A stretch of DNA of 64,000 nucleotides from Exobasidium rhododendri (taxonomy: Eukaryota > Basidiomycota > Exobasidiomycetes > Exobasidiales > Exobasidiaceae). Under the pieces are notes generated by a model. It was given only the letters and a program-made list of their open reading frames with translations. It did no database searches and had not been told where the DNA came from. Below, piece by piece: positions 40,019-53,200 of this stretch. The translations under genes and the position numbers were made by a program. The stretch spans positions 4,898,001 to 4,962,000 of the forward strand of contig CP110630.1 in NCBI GenBank assembly GCA_026210745.1, given 5' to 3'. The first letter of the stretch is position 1; each line of letters opens with the position of its first letter.

Positions 40019-43000
40019 CTATTGGTAGGCCCCGCCTCTTTGATCTTGATAGTCATTGTAGCCGCTCCCTTGCCTTCTGGCTGCTTGGTAGGCCTGGGTA
40101 GCAGATGGTGACTGATTTGGATAGCCCGATCCATTCCCTGGTCTCTGTTGCTGGTGCTGCTGCTGCTGAAGGGGTTGCTGTTGGCGTGGTGGGGGTAGTC
40201 GCTGTGAAAGATTGGGCGCATTGTACAAGTCTGGTGTGGATTGATAGGGTGCAGATTGCCCTGCTCTCATGTTTGGACCAGCCGACGCTTGGCGTGGTGT
40301 CTGGAAGCGCTGAGGCTGACCTGGCCCGGGAGGCGAAGAGTACATTTGAGCAGGTGAAGCGGATCTGTAGTTGTTATTGCTCCTGTACTGGTTTGCTTCA
40401 GGTAGCACTCCTGCCGCCCCGTACTGAGAGGCGACATTGTAGTAAGGGCTTGCTACGTTGTTGCTTACCACGATCGGTGTGGAGGAAAAGTAGCCTCCAT
40501 TCGATCCAATACTTATCTGGCTGTTGTTGTTGTGATGAGTTAGCGGTTCGTGGGATAGGTCTACTCCGGGACTCTGGCCGGGAGGATACTCTAGACCAGA
40601 AGGAGTCGTCTGTGTCATCGTATATTCTAGTCCAGGCGTACCGCCCAGTGAGGTACTGTACGTCATGTTGCTTGCCTTCCTTCCATGCCCTCCTCCACTC
40701 TTTTCTAGTAGGTTTTCTTGACTCTCTCTCATAGGGCTCATTTCGTAGTCATCAAATCCTCGCGAATCAGCACCACGTTGCATCTGATTTCCCCTGACCA
40801 AGTATTGTTTGTGCAAGTTCTGGAATTGAGCAGATTCGGCAGTGTCCTTTCTGGCGGTCGCCATACCCCTCCTGGTTGCCATGGTCGAGTTACTGATCAT
40901 GCTCATGTTGTCACTGTCTGTCTTTGGATCGTACTCCAATTGATCTTCTTCAACCGCGGCAATCTTGAGTCCACCGGTCACTAGTTCTGCTTCCATCTTT
41001 CTGCCGTTGACGTCCATCGTGCCAGCTTGTTCCAGTCGACCCCGATACACTTGTGGCAGAAGATGTTTCACATTCGCATGGACCATGGGAGTGAACAGCT
41101 TTTGATGGAGGGAAGGGTGCCCGAAACGACGTTGCAGTCGGTTGTGACGTTCGTCCCCTCCATGAATCTTACAGGTAGCCATCTCTGGTCCTTCTGGGAT
41201 GTACCAGTCAAACTGTCGATCGAATCTGGCTCGACAGTAAATCTTGAAGATCAAGACCAGTGCAATAGGAGGAACAGAAACGACAGCTTTGACGATTCGT
41301 TCGGTCAGCGTTGTAGTATCGTCCAACGCAACGACGAAGATGAGGATGAGTTGCATGAAGATGATCGAAGCCAGCAATCGATTGACAATCACTCTCCAAA
41401 GTTGGCCACCCGATTCTACCTTTGTGACGCTGACGTACATCATCTGGTACTTGTACACACCAAGGGAAATCCAAAAGGCAGCTGCAGTAAAGATGATGAC
41501 CAGAGGAGCCAGACAGGCATACAGTAGACCAACGGCGAAGAGGAAGAGGAGATTGGCATAATAGATGGAGTACTCAAACCTTGGAGGTTTGGTGTATTCT
41601 CGAACATCCCTGGGCGTGCGCCCGAGGAAACCCTTTTGAAACCAGACGAGCAACAGCTTGAGAACTTGAGCCAGATCAAACAGGCATAGATAGAAACGAA
41701 GTGGAATCCAGGTAAGCCAATAGTTGCTCATGTTCATGTACTGCTTCTTGACGACCAACGTTTGGTCGCGCAAGGTGTCAAAGATCTCTCCTGCGCTTTT
41801 GTGGTCGACGATTTCGCTGACGATTGTTGCAATTGACGTAATGACGATGCCAATCAATGTGAAGACGATGAAATTGGAGATGATCAGAAAGGCAAAGTAC
41901 TGACCTGTGACGACTTTGTCTAGCTGGGTTCTTGTCCTTTCTCCTCTGTATTTTGCAATCCGACGCATAATGATGGGAAGAAAGTAGCCCGCAACGCCAG
42001 AGATTGCCGGTGGTACTAGACCTGCTACCGCTGCAAAGGTCCAGCCACTTGCGTTTTGCCATGATGCTAAGAAGGGGAGCGCAGAAGTGAAGGAACTCAT
42101 CTGAGCAATAAGCGCAACTGCTAGCAATGGTACTGCGTTGATGAAGAGGACGACTAAAAGGTAAAGGAAACCAAGTGAGTTTGAAGTGACTTTGGCGCCG
42201 GTCGTCATGATCAAGTTCTTCCACAAGATGTCCCTCGGTTCCGGCGCCAGCTCTATCCTGACACCCCTTGGTTTCTTCCCTTTGAGGGAACGAGCAGCAG
42301 CGTGCGCGTAAGGCACCGCAGCCATCGACGCAAAACCATACGACTGTGGCTTCTTTTCAGCGATGTTCTCCCTCCAATTCTCTACAGCAGCCTCTAGCTT
42401 ATTGATTTGGGCAGTATAGTGATCAATCGCATCAACCTTCCTCCCTCCGAACATCCCCATCGATTTGCCGACGCTGATCATAGGACGATTGGCTGGGATC
42501 TTGTTGGGATCCTTGAGGTACTTTGCCAAGACCCTTTCCAGCTTTCGAACCGTCTCATCGTGCAGCTCTATGAGCTCAGGGAGAGACCCGACCACACGCC
42601 CAATGTGGACCTCAGTCGTCGGATAAGGCATTCCCATGGAGGAAAGCAGACTGCTCAGAGCTTGATCTGATTGGAGTTGCTTTGAAACCTTCGTCAACAT
42701 CAGAGTCCTAGCGGCGAAGCTGTTCTGATATGCGTCGGAGCGGAAGAAGGCCCAACGCAGTCGTACCATCTGTTGGTAGTTGGTGAAGACTGCAGGAGGA
42801 CATGTAATCAGTACGAGAATGAATGTGGACTCATCCTGCGATCTACTCACTGAAATACAGAGCGATGACGACGGCAAAGTAGCTCATGATGACATGAGCC
42901 CAAAGAAAGTTGCCATTCATCTCAGCGAGTGTGATGATACTTAGTGCTGTACTCTTCGATGAAAAGCTGCTACTGCTCTTGAATTTTAGATTATATGCCA

Positions 43001-43549
43001 AATCGACTGGTATCAGCGTGCATCCGAGTACGACAGAGAGAGCTGTGGTGATTACGCAACACATTCGAATGAAACGAAGAAAGGTGACAGCATCCAGTCC
43101 TACTATTTCGAGCAGATCCTCTTCTGTGTAGGACCAGACTGGCTTGACCCACCCAAAGAAAGAATATGCAAGCTTGGGGGGCGCTGGCCCGTCGACCTCT
43201 GCATACTTCCTTTTTGGTTCATACACGATCTGTGAGAGGCAGCTTTGAATTGGTGAGAATGACAGTGCAGATCTCACACACTGTCCAATGAGGGGGGAAA
43301 AGCTCACCTTGTTGCTCGGCCTGAGTACCTCGAATCCAATTAGTGTTGCCAGACTCAGCCCTCCAAAGACACCCAATGCAAATCCTACCTTCACAATATC
43401 GGCTGCTGAACTCGATGTCTGTAGGGACAAGTCGGCACGTAATGATGCAAAAGATGAGCAAGCCCGTATGTAGAGCTACCCTGGATCTGAGATTCACTCA
43501 CAAGAGCAGCAGCAATCTGCGAAGGCACCGAAGCGGAAGTTGAAGTCAT
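40019..43549 (-). CDS. Csc1/OSCA/TMEM63-type calcium-permeable stress-gated cation channel
   Basis: Exons 43549-43502, 43418-43308, 43229-42851 and 42789-40019 give 1102 residues. The N-terminal segment VKVGFALGVFGGLSLATLIG is TM0. FGWVKPVWSYTEEDLLEIVG and GLDAVTFLRFIRMC are the conserved late exocyst-like (RSN1_TM) part, followed by two helices. The cytosolic domain has TLMLTKVSKQLQSDQ, the family TEVHIGRVV and ARSLKGKK, and APEPRDILWKNLIM. The 7-TM region includes NFIVFTLIGIVITSIATI, WLTWIPLRFYLCLFDLAQVL and PPRFEYSIYYANLLFLFAVG. OSCA/Csc1 proteins open on hyperosmotic or mechanical stress to admit cations. The last about 330 residues are a hydrophilic tail ending in a Gln/Pro-rich, Asn-rich low-complexity stretch (QQQPLQQQQHQQQ). 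Exon 1 encodes just 16 residues. Confidence 0.93.
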
Positions 43550-44660
43550 TGTCTATCACTTCCTTGCCTTTTTCTATCTAAAAATGCCGTGCAAAGATAT
43601 GGGGTCTTTTCCTGCTCTAGTTGTTCTTCGATAGCTCGAGCCCAGCTCTGCTACCAGCGATACAAGATGCGGGAGTTGGCCAGGGGCAAACTTTTGGCCC
43701 GTTGAAAAGATAGCTCGCACCAGAAGCGGGAGTTCAGCGACTGTGATAGAGTACTTCGAGGGCTTCCTTCGTCCCAGAGAAGGCAACTCTGTTCTCGTTG
43801 CTTAGGGCAAAGTCGGCTTTAATGGTCGTAAAAGGAATGTCAAGATCTCCAGTGCCGGCCAGAGACAAAGGTTCGAGACGAATTGATGGTGTACAAAGGA
43901 GAAAGGAAGACACTATACTCCCACAACGACGAATGGCTCTCCTACCTGTTCTGTCCATGCACAGTAGCAGTGTGTAGTAAGTATCACTATGATTTCAAAG
44001 ATTCAAGATTTCCATCCTTTTTTTTTTAAGTGGCCCCTTTCTCTCCCAATAGTTTGTGAAACAAAGACGCGCTCAAGGGTGTAGCCTCGAAATCGAAGGA
44101 CAAAGGGGAATATCATCAATCACACACAATTCTCTCACACGCGAACGTTTGCGGTGGAGCATTTGGTTGCTCTCTTGTCAGATTGTGTATGTTACCCTGA
44201 GCAGAGATGCAAGGAGGGATGCTCTGCCATACAACAGTTGCTTATGTACAGCGTGCCGCTTGATCAATTGCTTGATTTCCCACCGCCAATCGCCTTCCTG
44301 ATGAAATTTGGTCATTATGCAGCGTTTGCAGCGTCGTGGATCCGACAACGAGGAGTCGCAAGACGGAGCTAATTCGATCTTCTTTACCTTTTACCGTATA
44401 TGCCAAGCAGCCCCAGGGTGGTCCCCAAATCTTGTGCCTACACGATGAAAAGGGGTTATTGCTTCGGTACCCCGGATGTTATAACAAAATTTGCTAAATC
44501 ATATTCAAGTCCAGAACGCGTCCGTCTAGACACACAGTAAGTACACTTCTGAGCTCGCGTTCGTTGGCCCATCATAATTTTCATTACTTTTGAGTTAGAG
44601 AATGGTCCGAGCGCCGCTTTCTGTCTTCAACACCATGGCGCACAGTAGTACAGCGCAGGA
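43550..44660. other. Divergent intergenic region (about 1.1 kb)
   Basis: Between the channel gene (-) and an unknown gene (+). It contains a T10 run near 44019-44028. Short ORFs here have no family character, and no RNA gene was recognised. Confidence 0.45.
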
Positions 44661-45893
44661 ATGACCTCTAATGCTGGATCAGTCTACCATGTCTCATCGC
44701 TTCGATATGCAGAAGGGAGTCGTTCAATACATCTTGGTGCCTCTCCATCGTCGCCAGCAGCCTCGTATGAGAATCAGACTAGACGACGAGATCTAGACGC
44801 CCTCTTTGAGAAGGCCGAAGACGATTATCGCCCAGGTCAGTCCAGCTCCGCGTCGCTCTTGATACGATCGAATATTGTGTCGACTGCATCGCAATATGGG
44901 ATTGGGAAGCTGTCCACCCTGAAAGGGAGAAGTGAGCAAGGGCACTACGAAAATGAGACTGCTCAAGACGGCTTTCAAAGGACGAAAGCTAGAGCTTTAC
45001 TAGCACAGACTACTTCAATGCGGACGAATGGTGATGATGATGATCAATTCGTGAATTCACATGGCCTTCTCAACAATGGTGGTAGCATCTATCTGCGTAA
45101 CCGAAGGGCGAAGATACCTCAAAGCAGACAAAATTACGAGCAGATGCGTCGTGAACGGCGGATGAGCCGGAAAAAGGGGAAAGCAAAGGAAAGGACGGCT
45201 GCGCTAGAGGGTGACCGAGGCCTTCCGGAAGATGAAGACAACACTGAGCTTGATGCAATCGAAGCAGGTGTGAGCAAAGGCAAGGCAGAAGCGTTAGGGA
45301 GAGAATTGCAGGTAGAAGCTGAGGAGCTGCGTCAATTCATGCCAAGTGGATCCTTGCTCGAGACGATTCATTACTTAGCAGCGCAATATTACGATGCTCG
45401 TGGAAAGCTGCACGAACAACGAGAAGCCGTCCTTTCGAGCATTCACCGCTCCACAGTGGGAGTAGGAGACGCAGCAGAGGAAGACGTTGAATCGGAGGAG
45501 AATGCATCGGATGTTCAAAACGAAGCAGCTCGAACAGATCAGTCGAAGGTTGCCAGCATGCTGCGAGCAAACGAAGGCAGTGCTCTGGTCGCATTGGGGG
45601 TCTTCTTGGAGGAAACTATCAAGTTCGAGATGACTTCGAGACACGGCGAAACCACACTTCAGAGCGTCGACGAAGACGAGATCAGTATTGTGAAGGTGCT
45701 CAGCAAATACCGAAGAGCTGCGAAAACAAGTCAAAAGGGCGGGCGGGCGGACATTGGAAAGCAAGTGAAGGGGAAGGCAGTCAAGCTCCATAACAATGGG
45801 TGGGCGAAAAAGTCAAAGAGGAGGAAGATTGCTGTGGCAGAACTGGCACGAGAAGCAGACGCCGTATCATCATTGTCAAACTACGAAATCTGA
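44661..45893 (+). CDS. Hypothetical basic/acidic nuclear-type protein
   Basis: A single exon of 410 residues that I do not recognise. The N-terminal third is Ser-rich. A basic segment (SRKKGKAKER, residues about 170-179) and a C-terminal basic patch (GWAKKSKRRKIAVAEL, about 379-394) look like nuclear localisation signals. Between them is a helical region with a conserved-looking core, LRQFMPSGSLLETIHYLAAQ then YYDARGKLHEQREAVL (about 213-253), and a second one, EGSALVALGVFLEETIKFEM (about 300-320). Acidic spacers (DAAEEDVESEE) separate them. The layout resembles RNA polymerase I or ribosome-biogenesis factors, or a chromatin subunit, but no diagnostic motif proves this. It converges with the Zn2Cys6 gene, 102 bp between stops. 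Confidence 0.8.
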   Translation: MTSNAGSVYHVSSLRYAEGSRSIHLGASPSSPAASYENQTRRRDLDALFEKAEDDYRPGQSSSASLLIRSNIVSTASQYGIGKLSTLKGRSEQGHYENETAQDGFQRTKARALLAQTTSMRTNGDDDDQFVNSHGLLNNGGSIYLRNRRAKIPQSRQNYEQMRRERRMSRKKGKAKERTAALEGDRGLPEDEDNTELDAIEAGVSKGKAEALGRELQVEAEELRQFMPSGSLLETIHYLAAQYYDARGKLHEQREAVLSSIHRSTVGVGDAAEEDVESEENASDVQNEAARTDQSKVASMLRANEGSALVALGVFLEETIKFEMTSRHGETTLQSVDEDEISIVKVLSKYRRAAKTSQKGGRADIGKQVKGKAVKLHNNGWAKKSKRRKIAVAELAREADAVSSLSNYEI

Positions 45894-45995
45894 CGTTTAC
45901 ACTTGTGGTCTTGGTGTTTCTCTCGGAAGTTCTACAATACAATAGAGGTGGGTCAGGGTATCTGGATAGCGTCAAAAGAAGGAGGTGCAATACTG

Positions 45996-48900
45996 TTACA
46001 GATGAGGCTGTTTGCTCTGCTTTTGAGATAGGGAGCTGCTATGTGTCCGTTCTTGTGTGCCTGCGTGGTAAGCGAAGGTGTTGAAGAACGCGTTCGGTAG
46101 GTCTTCGAAGCTGCTCAAGTCATCCACTGAGGCCTCCAACGCAGTATGGTGGGACGGATTGCTGTACGGTTGAACGTGGAGCTGGAGTGGTTCAGAAGAA
46201 GAAGCGGCGTGCTCGTTTCCTAGATTGGATCGATAGAAGAACTCCTCGAACTGCATCGCATTCAAGTCTAGACCTTCACTGAAAGGCGATGGAAGGTAGT
46301 CGTTGTTCTGGGCCGGTGTCATGGACTGCTGCTTCGAGGTGTTTGACTGCAGAGAAGGCGAGAGGGAAGAGATGACTTGTGGTAGAGAGGAGAATGGAAC
46401 AGCATCCCCGCCCCAGTCCTGTAAAGGAGCCGACATCTTTGTCGTTCCCGCGTGTACCTGCATCGTCGCATCGATGAAGTTCTCTTCGTTAGCCCAAGCA
46501 TCGATCAGCGCTTGAATGTCGATATCTGACGTCGTCCCAAAACTGCCAGAAAAGCCAAGACCGAAGGAGGAGTCACAATCGACGTAGTGGTCATCTAGGA
46601 TGGACTTGAACTCCTTGCTGGGGGGGACCTTGTTGCGCTCATCATCTTTGCAGCTGCCCCTGTGAGACTCGAGTGGGGCAACGGCGTGAGAAGCAGCAGG
46701 ATGGGAGGGGGCCACTCTGCCCTTCTTAACCCTTGCTTTTGCCCATTTGAGGACCATCTCGACGTCTCGGATCGGTGCTGGTTGCGCATCTTCGTCGTTG
46801 CCTTCATATTCACCATCGTCACCACTCGAAGCGCCCGATGATTCCTGATGAAGCGCTCTTGCAGGCCAACTCGCTCCACTCCACCACAGGGCCAATCGAT
46901 CGAGTATCTTTTGACAGGTGACTAGGTTCGTTTGCGCGTATTGTCGATTCGAGATCAATCCGGTGAAAGGCCCGTCCTCTGACGCCGATCCCTTCCAGGT
47001 CAAGATGCTGTTGGGTGTAGCCTCTCCACTTGCTACGTTGCCTCCTCCTCCTCTCGACACCGGTCTTGATGGAGCTGTGTAGCCCAACCTTCGAAGAGCG
47101 TCTCGAATGGCCTCCCTTTCCGTCAAGAATGCTCGCCCAGCTGGCAAGATGAGCTGATCCAGGTAAGGATTGCAATCAATGTACGGGTTCACGAGCGGGT
47201 TCTCCTCCCTGCTCTCTTGTGATAGGATACTTTCCCGTCTTGCATCTTCCGCAAATCGTAAGATGCTCACAATCGTACCGCAAGCATGGTTAGCAATAGA
47301 AGCTAGCTTGCTGGGCGCTGAAATGGTGAAATCCTTGTCAAAACGACGCAGCAAAGAGGGTCTGTTCAAGAGACTCATAGTACTTTGCAGCAAGACGTGC
47401 AAGTAAACAAAGGCCGCTCCCTGATTCGCTGCTGCCAGCTTGCGAAAGGTATTCACTCCGAAGTGCAGTGTAGAAGGAAGAGAATCGTAATACTCTGCCA
47501 GATCAAGCCACATTGTCTGAAGCTTTCTCCCTCTCTCTTCCAAGGATGAACTGTCAGACTTGCGATTGAGTAACTCTCCGATTCTGCCCCGCTTCACTAG
47601 TGTTCGCACAATGTGACCAAAGACGAAGCCGTTCGACAAAGGATCCACCTCCAACGGCGGCAGCTCGCAATCGAAGGAATCCTCCCGCACAGTGACGGGT
47701 CGACCTGTTCCAAAGCAGGTGATCCGATCAAGACCGACGATAGCCCAGAAGAGCAATCGGGCTCGATCTTGCTGCTTCTTGTTCGCCATACTGTTGATTG
47801 TTACCTCATGCTGCAGCCCTAGATCGGTGGCCATCCGAATGCTCATGCCAATGTACATCCAAAGACCGGAATCTGCTCCTGCTGCAAATTCAGAGTACGA
47901 GATGATGACCAGCGCTTCTATGACTTCGACGGACGGCCAACTGAGCATCGGAATGATGAGAACTTTCGCCATGTCCGCAAAAGGCTCCCCTGTCCCTTTC
48001 GTAGAATGTCTTTGAAGGTCGGCGTGATTGCTGAATCGAGCCGTGATGGCACAGATGGCATTGGCCAAGATGGCTGGCAGTTCACCGCTTTGCGCGCCCA
48101 TCCTCAGCTCCTCCTCGTCCAACCACGGAAAGCAAGAAGCTTTAAAGTACTTGATGAAGAGTCTGACGAGATGGATGAGCACGTCTTGACGAGGATAGCG
48201 AGGTCTGTCGGACTCAAAAAGGTCTCGAGAGGTAGTCGACAAGGCAGAATCCCCCGCGGGATGAGCCGTTCTCGACGTGATTTTCACTGTCGAGTCTGAT
48301 GAAGTCGTCGCTCGCATGTCTGGTGAATCATCTGCTATGGCTGACTGCGACGTCAGTGCAGAGACGTCTGTGCATTCTGGCGGACTAGCAGACTGACGCA
48401 TGGGTACCGCCATCTCTGCATGATCTTCCTCCAAGTCTGTCTCGTGATAGACGCCTACTTTGATCTTTCGAATTCCTGGAGTGTTTGCAGTCGCTCCAAA
48501 CCATCGAAAGAAAGGGAGAGCTATCTTTTTGAACGTTGGTGGATGTCTTGTTCCGTTGAGATCCTCCTTGAAAGGTTTTGTTTGATCATGGAAAGGGTCG
48601 TGTTCTCTTCCCTTTACCACTGAATCATCCTCATCTTCGCCCACGTTGCTAGCTGCCAAGTCGTTTCTTGACGGTGTCGTCGTTGTAGATCGAAACTTTG
48701 TTGCCGGCTTATCTTGAAGCAATGCCGACCTCCCAACAAGAGGGTCAATCGTAGAGCGAGCAGCATAGAGCGGTGGCGGCAATACAGATGGTTTGGGACT
48801 CGGAACAAGAGAAGGGAAGGCTGAACGAAATGAAGGTAGAGGGGACTGCGAGTAGGCTGGCTCGTTGCTAATTCGCTGTTCTTGCCGACCATGGGGTTGC

Positions 48901-49653
48901 AAGGGAAGTTGAGCCGGTTGATTGCGTGATTGACTTTGCCAAGGAGAACCGTACGATTGCTGCTCTGGCATGAGCATATGTTGAGGGGTGAAGGATTGAG
49001 GGGAGTAATTAGATCGGCTCGTATGAAAAGGTGGTGTAGACGCAAAGTAGGATCGTGATGCACTAAAGCTGTCAGGAGGCATACGTTGGTCGATCTGGAC
49101 TCTCGTATTCGTAGCATTTCGAGCATTCAATCGGCTCGGCGCTCCTAATTTGGTGGGGTTCGCAAACGAACGGAAGACGGCCTTTGTCTTGACGATCTGC
49201 TCACCATCGTTGCTTGCTCTTCTCTTCTTTCCCTCCCATTTCTCCCCTGATTTCATGTTCCTCTCCACTGCAATAGTAGAGGATGATAAAGAGGAAGAGG
49301 AAGTGCGACCCCTTCGTTGATCAGAGGGAGGTGCTTTGGGCTTTCTGTTGGATGTAGCAATCTGCCGAGCGTTCCCACTCGGTGGCCCGTAATCCGCAAA
49401 TCTCTCTAGTCGTAAAGCAGACGATAGATCATCGACTCGAAAAAGGCACTCCTTGGCATTGGAAGAGCAGCTCTCGCATATAGGTTCGTCGTGCTTCAGG
49501 ATGCACTTGATCTTCTTCAATCGACTACTTCCCATCAAGTAGAGATTTGTGGAATCGAATCAGCGTGTATGCTGACAAGCAGCACAGATACTAAGGTACT
49601 TACCAGTTTTCACATGCTGAGATAGGTCGAGTCCGCTTCTTCCTTTCGACCAT
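45996..49653 (-). CDS. Zn2Cys6 fungal transcription factor
   Basis: Exons 49653-49604 (50 nt) and 49524-45996 give 1192 residues. The intron interrupts the second zinc Cys codon: TG on exon 1 plus T on exon 2. After splicing the cluster is complete: Cys14-x2-Cys17-x6-Cys24-x8-Cys33-x2-Cys36-x6-Cys43 (ACENCRLKKIKC, then ICESCSSNAKECLF). This binds DNA as a binuclear zinc cluster. The fungal-specific middle domain (about 470-780) has LVRLFIKYFKASCFPWLDEE, LWMYIGMSIRMATDLGLQHE and FWAIVGLDRITCFGTGRPV, the usual Fungal_trans block. The N-terminal linker is Ser/Gln/Pro-rich and the C-terminal third, with acidic and Ser-rich stretches, may be an activation region. Target genes cannot be inferred. 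Translation from 49538, inside the intron, would give a protein without half of the zinc cluster. Confidence 0.92.
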
Positions 49654-50228
49654 CTTTGCGTCTCTATTGATGGACGTTGACAGCTAGTGTTTCTGTTGGA
49701 TAGCATTGCCGAGCGCCATCGACTGTACTCCAGACAAAGAGTGCTACGACGTCCCTTTACCGCGTTGATGCCGGACACCAGTTTGGGTACTATTTTGATG
49801 GAAAAAGGCGTATTTACGTGCCTACTGAGCTGATGTTGGCTAGACACCACTTTTGAGCGTTTTCAGATAGCCACCACTTCGAGTAGGAGCGAAAGGGGAT
49901 GGGAATTTCGCGAAGAATATTGGGGAAGTCACGATGAAGATGCTCCTTGGAGGGATCGCTCTTCGTGAGCGGGGTAAGGCTGAATAAAATCAAAGTCTAA
50001 TTTCTTTTCACTAAATTTCTAATCGCAGGCAAAGCACAGAGAGACACACCAACCGGCCTGCGTGAGGCAGCAGCCACGACGCCTTGCTGCTCTGGATCAC
50101 GGACTCGATCGACAAGCAAGCGTCACCACCCCGATCCATCAGAGAGGTATGCAACACAAAGTCATATCAACGCACGAGGCTCTATATCGGTTGTTCACTT
50201 CTGCCATTGCAGTCTTATTACATGCTAT
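49654..50228. other. Intergenic: Zn2Cys6 gene promoter and RXT3 3' flank
   Basis: About 575 bp between two minus-strand genes. The open frame to 49850 continues upstream of the chosen ATG in another frame and carries no domain. No TATA box seen. Confidence 0.45.
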
Positions 50229-53200
50229 CTAGAGTAGTTTGCCATCGTTTACATCAATCTGCCAGAAGGGCTTTCCAGACATGCTCTTCCCAGTGGTGGT
50301 CAACCTGGAAGCGACTCGAATGTCGATCAGCCCACCATCTCGCACCTTTTCCACCAAGACTTGCTCCGTCTCAGAGGCATTGATCGTATCAATCGCGATC
50401 GTGGCCAACGTCTTGAGCCTTGCCAAATGATCAATTCTGTGCTTCACATTTCGCAGCCCTTTCTCGCCAGATGCATACCCTGGATCGCGCAGAGTGACAC
50501 TCTCGATCAGCAGACTGACACCATCGTGACAGTTCCCCCAACTTCGGCTCTTCACCCCACATCGTTGACTGCCCTTGTATGCAATCAACTTTGGCGCGAT
50601 TCGCAGAATAACGGAGAGATCTGCCGTGGAAGAGAGTCGATCAAGTAGGACTGCTCTTGTTGCCCTGTTGGCGATGCTCTCGATCGTCTCCTCCTTGTCC
50701 AAGCCTTGCTCAACATAGACGTTTGTCATTTCTTTCCAAGCTGTCGTGGCTTTCCCAGGCGGTACCCAAGAAGGTAAGTCTTGCAGAGTAGGACCCTGAA
50801 TCCAACCAGCATGAACACACATTGCCACAACATCACTGTCGTCCGTGTACACATCCGTACCCCATATCTTGCGATTCAGAAGTGCTTCTTGGTGCCAGAA
50901 TGTCGAGGTACCGCCGCACCCATCTCCCTGCTCCCCGTCTAGACTCCTTTCCTCCAACGTTGCAGGAGGCAGGACGCCCGTCTTGGAAGCCTCTTGCTCT
51001 TTGGCCCTCCAGCCAAGAGACCATCCTGAAAGCTTGTCGAGCTTCCCTTGGTCACCTTGAGACGTAAGACCGAGTCCGAGCTGCTTACCAGACACTCGGA
51101 CCTCAACCGTAGCTCCAACGTTGGCTTGTAGTAGATCACCGGGAAGGAGAGGCGATTTCCTTGAGTCATACCGAAAGCTGCCAAGATGCCTTGACTTTGA
51201 TCCAACTTGCATCGAGGCATCAATCACACCCTTCTCCGTATCATCATATTCGACCATCTGCTGTCGTTCGATTTCCTCCAGCGTTTCCCAGACGGCTTCA
51301 CTGTCTACCTTTGGGCCCAGGTTGAAGTCTTTCATGGCAACAGTCGGACGGTGATTTGCTTCTTGGTGATGCATTCGACGGCGCTCTTCCACTCGAGGAG
51401 CTAGTAGTCCTTTGGCAGGACCGAGTGTGTTTGGTGTCATTGACCTTCGCTTTGATTCCCTTTCTTTCATGTGAATGCCGGACGGTCGTGCCGGAGCTGC
51501 TCCTTGTTGACTGGCAGCTGGTACCGGTTTGTGGGCCGGGTGTACTGGTGGGGAAGTTGATCTCATCGTTGCCCCACCTTGCACACCTGATAGCCCTTTA
51601 GCAGGCATTGCGCTTTTCGTCTGAGGAGCTGACGCCGTCCGATGCCTTTGATCATTGAAGGTCTCTACTTGTCGCGTCCCGACCTGTTCTTGCAATGACG
51701 GATGCAAATCGCCGTGACTAGCAAATGCACTCCCGCGCACATCGTCTCCCTCCAGATCCAGTAGTCTGCTCTGATTGTCGTAAGCGTGATAGCTCGGCTG
51801 TCCATACGGATGAGAAGATCCATAGTAGGGAGAGGAGGAAACGCCCGGTCCTTGATTTGAAATAGAGGGTGGCCCTTTCAGGTGTGCTTGTTGACTCATC
51901 GTATTCGACGAAGAGATAGAAGAGGAAGACGGAGGAGGAGGAGGAGGAGGAGGAGGAGGAGGAGAGCCTGGTCGGTGGTAGAAGTTGTGCTCGCCTGCTT
52001 GCTGCTGGTGGAATGATGACTTTGTAGGGTTCGCTCTGGAGTGGAATTCGACAGGATTGTCGTTGTTCGCATGAAGTTGCTTGGCCGGTGGAGGAGAATG
52101 TGCACGCAAGGGCAGAGTTCTGGTCAATGGACTACCGTGCAGAGTTTGGAAGCCATCGCTACGTTGACGCTTGTGACCTTCTACTCTACTCGGACTATTG
52201 CCTCGCTTCAAGAAAGGGCCACTTCCCATTGGCGGTGTCCTTCTCTGTTCGTTGAGAGGAGGAGGAGCGCCAGGGCCGGCAAGAGGAGTAATCCCTACCT
52301 TGGGACTACGTGACGAACCCCACCGTTGCTCTTGCGCTCGCCATGCAGCCGCTTGTTGAGCAGCTTCTTCTGCGATCGGTCCACTCCACTTCCTTCTTGC
52401 CAGATTTGAAGCAGGAGAGTCGTTGACATTCGTTGCAGTAAGCTTTGGTCCCGAATTGATGCTCGTCGACGTCGGCGGAGGGACGCTCCCTTCCATCTTT
52501 ACTGTCGTTGAATACGTAGACGAGGGAGCAGACACGCCATCATCCACCCTTCTCCTCTTTTCCACCTCGGCAATCCGGGAAGAAGGTCCCAAAATAGAAC
52601 TCATGCTCATTGGATCGCCTCGTTGGTTGGGAGAAGAGAGCTGTAGCATACCACCTCCCGTTGCACTATTTGGTGGTGATTCGCTTGCCGGTCGTTTCCG
52701 CTTTTCGATCTGATCACGATTGCTGCTGACCTCTGATCGCAGAAATGGCTCTCCAAGCCCGACACTTTGACCTCGAAAGGGAAGCATGGGTGGTGGAGGC
52801 GGCCCGTTGCTGTTGGGAGCAGCAGAAGTGTTCATTGATTCTGGGCGAGAAGAGTTGTTGACGTTGTTCAAGTGCGGACCCCAGCTCGGAATCCTAGAAT
52901 GACCTTTGGAACCTCTCATAAGGCTTGGTAAGCTTGGAGAAGTGTCATGGGATATCGGTCCCGCCTGTGGCAGGGCAGATGTTGAGCTGTGACTGTTAGA
53001 AGGAGGCGCATTTGGGTTCACACGCGGTACTAAAGAAGGTGGCGCCGACATGGGTCCTGTCTGAGAGGACTCCCATTGAGAAGTTCTCTTACTAGGCGCT
53101 CCATACACATGTTGAGGAGGCGTACGAGGTCGATGTGAGGGAGACGCTGGGTGAGAGAAGGACGGATGAGGAGAAGCGTAATCCCGGTAATGAGGAACTT

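Noticed and set aside
40105-40734. 209-codon plus-strand open frame opposite the Csc1-like tail
   Set aside because: A shadow of the Gln/Pro-rich low-complexity tail on the minus strand; no recognisable motif.
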